In this document: positions 7,941 through 14,331 of the stretch, piece after piece
Position numbering within the stretch: position 1 is the stretch's first letter
How the letters are laid out: each line of letters begins with the position of its first letter
NCBI GenBank assembly: GCA_964629475.1
Contig: CAZVQW010000035.1
Coordinates: forward strand, 1 to 15,375
Direction: 5' to 3'
Source: SMWD01 sp964629475
GTDB taxonomy: Bacteria; Pseudomonadota; Gammaproteobacteria; Steroidobacterales; GCA-2729495
Length of the DNA stretch: 15,375 bases
Notes under the pieces: model-generated
What the model was told of the DNA's origin: nothing
Seen by the model: the letters and a program-made list of their open reading frames with translations, nothing else
Database searches by the model: none
Translations under genes and position numbers: made by a program

Positions 7941-9725
7941 TCAGTGTGACGAACGCGAGCGGGTGTTTTGTCGCAGGGCAGGGCCGGCAAGTAACAGCAG
8001 GGACAGCACTAGAGGATCGAGAGCGGAGCTGCTGCTCTCGGTGGAATCTGCGGATAACCCGGCATTCTCCGTCGTGTCGTCGCTGTCCGGTTGTGGGTTT
8101 GGGTCTGGGTCTGGTTGCGGATCCGGCTCCGGATCCGGCTCCGGATCCACAGGCGGGTCATCGTTCCCGGATTGCGGCTGGACGATGACCGACACGCTAC
8201 TTGCTGCAAGTCCGCCGGGTCCTGTGCAACTCAGGTTATAGGTCGAGTCCTGAGTCAGCGAACCGGTCATCTCGGTGCCGGAGGTTTCCCGGGTGCCGGA
8301 CCAGTCTCCTGAAGCAATACAGTTGTCGGTATTTGTCGAGGACCAGGTCAGAGTCGTCGTGTTCGGTGCCGTGACCGTTCCCGGGTCGGCATTGATCATC
8401 ACCGTGGGCAAGGCGGGAGCCACAGCTGCATTCTTGAAGCCGGGTGCGACGTACCAGCCAGGATTTCCTGCCATCGTCCATGTATACGCGCCGGCATCAT
8501 TGTTGCCGACGCGTGCCGTATTGTTGAAATCCATGGCGGTGGTATGGGCCGGATCGGCGACACCGCGCACGGCGGAATCGGCGGTTGGATAGACTTGCCG
8601 GTTCACGACATCGATAAAATCGAGCTCGGATGAACGGCCGACGACATAGCCGCTGCTCGGGAACGCCGACATAGACGGCACGAACACGTTGCCACTGATC
8701 GTCACTCCACTCAGGCCACTGACATTAAAACTCTCCGCGTCGCAATACATGGCGTTGTTGGCGAATACGAGACCGGTCTTATTGTTCCAGTCATGCAGAC
8801 GAACACAGGGATTGCCGCCGATCACGGTATTGTGTACGAATTCAATATTTTGTGGGGTTGCACCCTGATGCGGCTGTGAGTTAAATCCGTCGCCCGGGCT
8901 GTTAAGAATGATGTTGTTGCGAATCACTGCGTCAGATGCGGCCTGAATGCCTGATGCGCCACAATTCCACAGTACATTGCCCTCGATGATGTTCTGCGGG
9001 TTGCCGACCGTGCCATAGACGATAATGCAGGGCCAGCCGGTATCGTGGATGACATTGTTGCGAATGATGTTGGAGTGAGAGCCGTGCTTGATTTCGATTC
9101 CGTCACCCTGCGATGCCGCCGTCGTATCGTGAATCCAGTTATCTTCGATCAGCGACTCGGTGACGGCGCAGGTGGCATTATTGCAACCGACATACATGCC
9201 TTCGCCGGTATCGTAGGTTCTGTAAATGTGATTCTTGCGCACCGTGATGTGGTGCATGCTGCTCCTGAAGTTCACGCCGACAGTGATGTCATGAATCACG
9301 AGATCTTCGAGAGTGATGAAGGACGGATTGCCGTTCAGATTGAATCCGTCACCAGCGACACCATTGCTGGAAATCTCGAGTCCCTTGATCGTGAGATAAT
9401 GCGCACCTTCGATGTTGATCGTGTTTTGCAGAGGGGAGCCGTTGGCACGTGTAATATGCGGGCGTTGCTCGCCATCCGCGCCCTGAATCATAACTGGTTG
9501 CTGTGCAGTGCCGACCACGGAGATGGCGATGCGGCCCGTATCCGTGTAGGTGCCTTCGTGGACTGTCAGCGTGTCTCCCGGGCTCAGATTTTCAACCGCA
9601 TTTTCAAAGCTGTCGCCCGGAAAAATATGTACGTCCGCTGCCGGGAGCGGGGCAGATATACCGGCCACAATGAAGCTGACGGTCACTTTGATCCAGATGC
9701 GGGTAACTGCTTGTCGAGCTTTCAT
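7941..9725 (-). CDS. Secreted right-handed parallel beta-helix protein with Ig-like domain and C-terminal sorting-like tail
   Basis: A 594-aa exported protein. The signal peptide spans about residues 1-29, ending APLPAA. The ATG at 9725 has a strong ribosome site (AAAAGG, 7 nt spacer). Residues about 30-400 form a beta-helix: PGDTLTVHEGTYTDTG opens it as in PL6/chondroitinase-B-like and pectate-lyase-like proteins. Repeated rungs follow, such as NIIRNNVIHDTG, IIEGNVLWNCGASGI and AVIRNNIILNSPGDG. Residues about 438-515 are an Ig-like module with the pair NCIASGDWSG and YNLSCTGPGG, shared with the large protein upstream. An Asp-Pro linker (about 523-550) and a tail SSSSALDPLVLSLLLLAG plus Arg residues (564-594) follow. 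The fold suggests a polysaccharide lyase, epimerase or binding protein. No catalytic residues can be fixed, so the activity is open. Confidence 0.88.
   Translation of the reverse strand: MKARQAVTRIWIKVTVSFIVAGISAPLPAADVHIFPGDSFENAVENLSPGDTLTVHEGTYTDTGRIAISVVGTAQQPVMIQGADGEQRPHITRANGSPLQNTINIEGAHYLTIKGLEISSNGVAGDGFNLNGNPSFITLEDLVIHDITVGVNFRSSMHHITVRKNHIYRTYDTGEGMYVGCNNATCAVTESLIEDNWIHDTTAASQGDGIEIKHGSHSNIIRNNVIHDTGWPCIIVYGTVGNPQNIIEGNVLWNCGASGIQAASDAVIRNNIILNSPGDGFNSQPHQGATPQNIEFVHNTVIGGNPCVRLHDWNNKTGLVFANNAMYCDAESFNVSGLSGVTISGNVFVPSMSAFPSSGYVVGRSSELDFIDVVNRQVYPTADSAVRGVADPAHTTAMDFNNTARVGNNDAGAYTWTMAGNPGWYVAPGFKNAAVAPALPTVMINADPGTVTAPNTTTLTWSSTNTDNCIASGDWSGTRETSGTEMTGSLTQDSTYNLSCTGPGGLAASSVSVIVQPQSGNDDPPVDPEPDPEPDPQPDPDPNPQPDSDDTTENAGLSADSTESSSSALDPLVLSLLLLAGPALRQNTRSRSSH
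8119..8148 (-). repeat. 12-bp tandem repeat coding for an Asp-Pro linker
   Basis: Two and a half copies of ggatccggctcc (+ strand) encode alternating Asp-Pro and Glu-Pro in the beta-helix protein. Related gggtct units continue the linker at 8099-8112. This is a stiff, extended, acidic spacer before the C-terminal hydrophobic tail. Slippage here could change linker length in frame. Confidence 0.75.
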
Positions 9726-9836
9726 GACGTTACCTTTTGCGCCGAACGTGGCGGAGGTAATCAGTTAATTTTGTTGTGCCTGTCCGGGTATTGGTACACG
9801 GCAATAATATACTGTTGCAGCCGGGGTTCAGGCTGG

Positions 9837-12800
9837 TCAGACCTGAATTCTTGATCGATCGCGGCGCCGCTGAAATCCGGCAATCGCTGTCAGCGCCAGC
9901 ATCTCAATGCCGAATGCCGAGCCGCCACCGGAACCCTGTTCAAGGGTAGATGAGAGTACCGGCGTGACTTGTGCCGGGCCACTGGGGTCAACGATGGTGC
10001 CATTGACGATCCCGTCAAAATCGCCCGCGCCGCCGTCAGTCAGTTCAATCACGGCGGTATTGCCGTCGAAGGTCACATTACCTGCATATTCGACGGGAGC
10101 ACTGTCTCCGGGGCCGGTTTTGAACCATGCAATTTCACCATCGGGACGTTCCGGCAGGTGGACCTTGACGGATACCGTGACGGGTTGAGCCGGGTCTGCG
10201 CGCAGGTTTTCAATGCGGAAGCTGAACAGTCCGTAAGGGAATGTCGTGCCCGGTCTGGCCGATGCATCGAGACTTGCCGATGAGACAGAGCGAAAGCACT
10301 GGATGTCACCTTGCTCGGATTCAAGGCCGACGATGCTGAATGTTTGTGCATCGTACAAATTACAGATGCCTTCATCGACATCGGTAATACCGTTGTTGTT
10401 GGCGTCTGCAAATCCGGATACCTGGTAGGCGTCATCAACACCATCGCCGTCCGCATCGTTTGGGTATGTCGATGCAGTCGAAAACAGTCGTTGCTCTGAC
10501 CATGCAGATACCGCCCCGGTCACGTCAAAATGTCGGGTTCTAACCCAGTAGCTACTCGATGGCGCAAGAATGCCGGCAGATATATTGGCATCTGTCTTGC
10601 CTGAAATGCGCTGCGAAAAGACGAGATCAGTAAAGCCGGAATTTCGGCTGATTTGCCATTCCGATGCATCAAAGCTGGCGCCGTCGGGATCAAAATATGC
10701 AGCGGACGTGTCTATGGTTTGCCCCCATAATGCCAGGACAGATGGAAATGCAGACAAGTCGGGCGTCGCCGGGGGCTGGTCGGGGTTGTTGCCAATATTT
10801 CCGCCGGTCGTGTCGCCGCCGGTCGTGTCGCCGCCGGTCGTGTCGCCGCCGGTCGTGTCGCCNNNNNNNNNNNNNNNNNNNNNNNNNNNNNNNNNNNNNN
10901 NNNNNNNNNNNNNNNNNNNNNNNNNNNNNNNNNNNNNNNNNNNNNNNNNNNNNNNNNNNNNNTCGTGTCGCCGCCGGTCGTGTCGCCGCCGGTCGTGTCG
11001 CCGCCGGTCGTGTCGCCGCCGGTCGTGTCGCCACCGGTCGTGTCGCCACCAGTTGTTTCGCCGTTCGGGGCCGGAATTGCGGCACGAGAGACGATTATTT
11101 CATCGTACCAGATCGACGCATCTTGATGAGACTCACCCGGGTCTTTTGCGGTATTGAACGGGGTTAACCAAATCTTGCCGATTTCAGCTTGCGGATGTGC
11201 ATCGTTTGGCCCATAGCCTCCGCTGTAACCCGGATCATCCGCATTGTCGGGGTTGCTGCCGACACTCGCGTTATAGTGTTGACCGCGTGTGATGACTGTA
11301 TTTTCCTGTCGATGAACCAGTTCCATGGTGCCGCCCTCGCGCGCAACATAAAACTCGACCGTGCTGTTAATAAAGCCTTTGTCCGTCTGGCCGCTGGCAC
11401 TGCTGTGCGCCTCACCCTGAGGGCCGAGCGATACGTGCACCATGAATGTCATCCATTCGTTCGGGTAGTAGCGCATGCAGCCGCTTGAATTGCCGATCGG
11501 AAACCACTCGCAATTGCTCCGCTGGTTCTGGCGCGTGATGCTGCCGTTGCTCAGGGTGCTTTGCAGCCCGAAGTAACCACCGCACTCGGTGTACATGGCG
11601 GGATGATCGCGGGCGCCGTCATGATGAACAACCAGGTCTGACTCGACACACGAATTTGCCACGATGACGCCATTGCCATCGGTCCGGTTTCTGTCGCCCT
11701 GACCTATGATGACTTGTTTCCAGTCACCATTGCCGCTCGTATTGCGATAGTTATGATCGATGACAAACGGATCGAATCGCTGGCGCCACTGCACCCAGAA
11801 TTCTTCGTTCTCACCAAACTGCTGCGAATAGTCTTCTGAAAAATTGATCGCGAGATTACCGGCATTGGCCGGACCGGAGCCGGACAGGATATCGAAGCGT
11901 ACGGAACCACCGCCCGAGGCTGACACGTTCTGGTCCCAGGCATTCGTACGACAGCCCGGTGCGTAATTCGAGTTACAGCCTGTATTGTCCCAGACGTGAT
12001 CCAGCCACTCGGCCTGGGTATCGAAATTCAGGGCCATGACTACATTCGGATCGCTCGCTCTCTGGTTCCAGTCGTCACTAGCACTGATTCCTCCGGCTGC
12101 ACCTGTGCCATCACCAGAACTACTGTCGCTACCGCTGTCTGCAGAAACGGTGATTGTGACAGACTGAGAGTCGCTGCCGTTTGAGCCGCTGCAGGTCAAT
12201 GTGTAGGTCGTAGTCGAACTCAGCGGGCCAATGTTCTGTATACCGCTGATTGCCTTGGCGCCGCTCCAGCCGCCCGAAGCATTACAGGAGCTGGTGTTGG
12301 TGCTGGACCAGTTCAGGGAGCTCGAGCTACCGGCTGTTATGGTCAGTGACGACGCACTCAGGGACACAGCGGGAGTTGCCGGCGCCGTGCCGCTGCCGTT
12401 GCTCAGCTTGTAGACAAAGACATTTTTATCGGAATTGGTTGCCAGGATGAAGGCGTTGTAATCGGGCATATAGCGCCAGCGGCCGAACGTTCCCGAGTAG
12501 GCGCCACCGCTGCCGGGGCTGCCCGGCGATACGCTGTTGGTGGCCGTGTGCTTCGTCCAGACTCGGTTATCGAGATTCAACGAATAGACCTCACTGCCCG
12601 AGCACCATGCGACCAGCCGGTCGCTGGCCGGGTCAAAGACCAGGCCCGGTGCGTTACAGGATTGAATATCGGTCGCGCCGGATGCGTTCAACGATTGGCG
12701 TGATCCCAGCCGGCCTTGCGCATCGACATCAAAGATATAAGCGGTGCTGCGACCTATCGCGACATACTTGCGGCGATTCGGGTCGAGCGCGGCTGTATGG

Positions 12801-13462
12801 CCAAGATCACGCTGGATATTGTTACCGTGAAGAGTCCATTGATTGCTGGCCGGATTGTAACTGCCGGATTCAGTGTAACCGGCCATGATGATCTCGTCAT
12901 TGGCGGGATCGTAATCGGTCGTCATGTTGTATTCGAAAAACTCGTAAGCCTCACCCGGCATGTTGACGCCTTTTGTCCACGAGTTAGACGAGAAATTAAA
13001 TAACCAGGTGGACCGATCCGCCCAGCCTTCCCAGGTTGAACCGCCCGCTGAAAACAAGGCATCCTGACTCGGCAGATATTCAAGCTGATCGTATGTATGT
13101 ACCGACTGGGGGCTGTTGCTGCCCGCCGGGGTCGGATTCGTCAGGCGACTCCAGGCGCCGATGGAAACATCGAAGACATAGACTTCGTTTCCTGTGTAAG
13201 AGGTGTGGCCACCACCAAAGACGATCAGTCTGTTTCGTTTTGTGTCGTAGGCGCCGCCGCTGTAGCCGGCCCCCATCATTCCATTTGGAACGCCTTCGGG
13301 CAAAGGGTTCGGCAGAACTGTTTCCAGGCGAGAGTTGGGGAACTCATACCACTGGCCCGGTTGCAGATTGTCGATGGGGCCGGCATTTGCAGCCGACATC
13401 CACATGCCACCGAACAGAGCAGCCAGCAAGGAAAACGTCCGTATTGAATCCAGATTGCGCAT
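9837..13462 (-). CDS. Large secreted kelch / Ig-like / ConA-lectin-like / choice-of-anchor U protein, interrupted only by an assembly gap
   Basis: One gene, seen as two reading frames because of the 100-N placeholder at 10863-10962. The ATG at 13462 has GGTGA 9 nt upstream, and the signal peptide ends SAANA (about residue 28). Domains: kelch-like beta-propeller about 30-355 (GGAYDTKRNRLIVFGGGH); Ig-like about 360-445 (SSCNASGGWSG, YTLTCSGSNG); linker; a ConA-like lectin or polysaccharide-lyase-like domain about 470-797 (EFWVQWRQRFDPF, QAEIGKIWLTPF, ASIWYDEIIVSR); then TGGDT repeats across the gap. After the gap come an FN3-like domain (SEWQISRNSGFTDLVFSQ), a TSP3-like calcium segment (DADGDGVDD, DANNNGITD), a choice-of-anchor U domain (LTDGGAGDFDGIVNG, IVDPSGPA) and a GlyGly-CTERM-like tail (GSGGGSAFG, hydrophobic stretch, RRRDR). 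Predicted length is 1176+5k aa. A c-di-GMP riboswitch lies in its leader. It is probably a matrix or adhesion protein, which is an inference. Confidence 0.87.
10801..11060 (-). repeat. 15-bp tandem repeat encoding TGGDT, containing the assembly gap
   Basis: The + strand unit is ccgccggtcgtgtcg. Four perfect copies lie at 10801-10860 with two extra bases. A partial copy at 10963-10970 is followed by four perfect copies (10971-11030). Two diverged copies (11031-11060) lie at the end nearest the gene's 5' side. Translated on the - strand it gives the five-residue repeat Thr-Gly-Gly-Asp-Thr. At least 11 units are implied. Identical central copies with diverged edge copies suggest recent expansion by slippage. 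The Thr/Gly/Asp composition suits a flexible, possibly glycosylated or calcium-binding spacer, which is an inference. Confidence 0.93.
10863..10962. other. Scaffold gap of 100 N (placeholder length)
   Basis: Exactly 100 N, the usual convention for a gap of unknown size. It lies inside the TGGDT repeat, where short reads collapse. The sequence to its left ends at base 2 of the 15-bp unit and the sequence to its right begins at base 8. The true gap should therefore be 5+15k bases. That value is 2 modulo 3, exactly what is needed to join the two reading frames. Confidence 0.95.
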
Positions 13463-13479
13463 AATTTTAGTTCACCAAT

Positions 13480-13505
13480 ATCCGTATCAATGAGTCATGC
13501 CGGAT
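13480..13505 (-). promoter_or_regulatory. Possible hairpin next to the ribosome binding site of the large protein
   Basis: ATCCG and CGGAT arms (13501-13505 and 13480-13484) flank a loop that contains the 9-base palindrome ATGACTCAT. The stem ends 3 nt before GGTGA (13472-13476), the Shine-Dalgarno of the large gene. It could form part of the riboswitch expression platform, but the stem is short. Confidence 0.25.
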
Positions 13506-13606
13506 CGACAATGCATTGGACCAGCGTCGACCTGGGTTGCTGACAAACCTGAGCACAAGGTTTAGGGAGTTGTTCGCTGAGAACGGAGGTGGCAGTGATG
13601 CGCATT

Positions 13607-13628
13607 GCGGACACGCGTAGCGTTCCGC
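13607..13628 (-). promoter_or_regulatory. Hairpin just downstream of the GEMM aptamer (candidate expression platform)
   Basis: Reading on the - strand, GCGGA-ACGC, loop TAC, GCGT-(G bulge)-TCCGC forms a 9-bp stem starting three nt after the aptamer. No U-tract follows, so it is not a canonical intrinsic terminator. It may act with Rho, by pausing, or by competing with the aptamer's 3' strand. Its direct link to ligand control is inferred. Confidence 0.45.
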
Positions 13629-13631
13629 TTT

Positions 13632-13724
13632 GGTTATCGGCAACCCCGCTGTCATAGAATTACTCCGTAGACCGGTAGCTTTGCGTCCCCACCTTTCGAT
13701 GAGTTTGCCCTTGTCAATGCGTGC
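13632..13724 (-). ncRNA. Cyclic-di-GMP-I (GEMM-I) riboswitch
   Basis: Reading on the - strand, all conserved blocks of the GEMM-I aptamer occur in order: AAGGGCAAAC, the P1b hairpin CATC-GAAA-GGTG with its GAAA tetraloop, GGGGACGCAAAGC, the second stem with CTACGG and CTATGACAGC, then GCGGGGTTGCCGATAACC. This matches the known Vibrio Vc2 aptamer block by block. The element begins about 10 nt after the predicted transcription start and ends about 170 nt before the ATG of the large secreted protein, same strand. GEMM-I binds c-di-GMP, the second messenger that controls the biofilm/motility switch. Whether it turns the gene on or off cannot be told from the platform. Confidence 0.93.
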
Positions 13725-13740
13725 GAATATGCCGAAGGCT

Positions 13741-13769
13741 TTTATAGAAAAGGGTGATGCGGTTATCAA
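13741..13769 (-). promoter_or_regulatory. Sigma-70 promoter for the riboswitch and large secreted protein
   Basis: Reading on the - strand, a -35 box TTGATA (13769-13764), a 17-bp spacer and a -10 box TATAAA (13746-13741) give one mismatch to consensus in each box, with ideal spacing. Predicted start is near 13733-13735. This places the GEMM-I aptamer at the very 5' end of the RNA, as is usual, and gives a leader of about 270 nt. Confidence 0.75.
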
Positions 13770-14331
13770 GTTTGTGCCTGGTTCTTGTGACATAATCGCC
13801 CAAGTGTTGCTGCTGGACAGAAAACAACACAGAAACAATTAGTTACTCGTGCCGGCGGATCGAGAATTCTTGCAAGCGCACGAAGAATTACGATCAAAAC
13901 AAACCCATAACCCAACCCTTAACGCGGCGCAGATTACCATAATGTGTTGAATTGCAAACGCCGAGTGCGGATTGGCGCAACGCATCAAAAAATACGTGAT
14001 CCACAAAATTTAGGACGTACCGAGGCTTATGTACGCCCGTTAGGAATTTACTTTAGATAAGCGCTGCGGCGATTCTGGCTCGAACCGCACCGCCGCGCGC
14101 AAAACACCGGTTTGGTTTAAATCGTTAACACTATTAAAGAGTTAATAAACCCCACGTGCAGCAGGGCTTTGCGAGTGTTTGCCAGGTTGGTTCATTCGGT
14201 TGACTACGGCGCCAATTCTTGAGTTGGCGCCATAGTCAACCGGGTTTTATCGATCGCTCCGGTTAATTGACGAATCATTCGGCTGGTTTGAAAATAACTG
14301 AATCTTGCTAGATCACAAATAAATCAATGAG
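13770..14331. other. Intergenic region without a recognisable gene
   Basis: About 560 bp upstream of the promoter and beyond the stop codon of the next - strand gene. I find no convincing coding frame, tRNA or further riboswitch. It is more AT-rich than its surroundings (for example the TTAAA/GTTAA stretch at 14115-14150). It holds the large palindrome at 14197-14242 and a small CGTAC/GTACG inverted repeat near 14016-14036. It could carry operators for the riboswitch promoter. Confidence 0.6.
14197..14242. terminator. Long near-perfect palindrome; possible + strand terminator hairpin
   Basis: Arms 14197-14215 and 14224-14242 pair over 19 bp with one C/A mismatch (a G-U pair in the other strand) around an 8-nt loop. 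On the + strand it is followed by GG then TTTTAT, which resembles an intrinsic terminator with a short U-tract. On the - strand there is no U-tract, although the nearest gene ending here (14332) is on the - strand. It may still end or protect that transcript, or be a protein-binding site. Confidence 0.5.

Noticed and set aside
9045..9854. 269-aa + strand open frame opposite the beta-helix gene
   Set aside because: It is an antisense shadow. The - strand frame has a signal peptide, ribosome site and clear beta-helix rungs. Other long antisense frames (for example 272-910, 1831-2307 and 3822-4262) are rejected likewise.
9837..10757. Separate 306-aa gene starting at 10757
   Set aside because: No signal peptide and no ribosome site. 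Its frame is open upstream through PDQPPATPD into the TGGDT repeat, so it is the C-terminal part of the large protein.
10712..10862. ATRPA-repeat tail of the kelch/lectin frame
   Set aside because: This is the TGGDT repeat read in the wrong frame after a placeholder gap of 100 bases.
10801..11060. CRISPR-like array
   Set aside because: It is a direct 15-bp tandem repeat with no spacers, in frame within a coding sequence.
13467..13838. 123-aa open frame on the - strand upstream of the large protein
   Set aside because: It is explained by the promoter, GEMM-I riboswitch and leader, with no protein-like composition or ribosome site. The overlapping + frame at 13630-13842 is rejected for the same reason.
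14150..14196. Second, partial GEMM-like sequence on the - strand (GGCAAACACTCGCAAAGCC)
   Set aside because: It has GGCAAAC and CGCAAAGCC, but no P1b hairpin or GAAA loop between them and no 3' closing strand. Chance or a decayed remnant is more likely.
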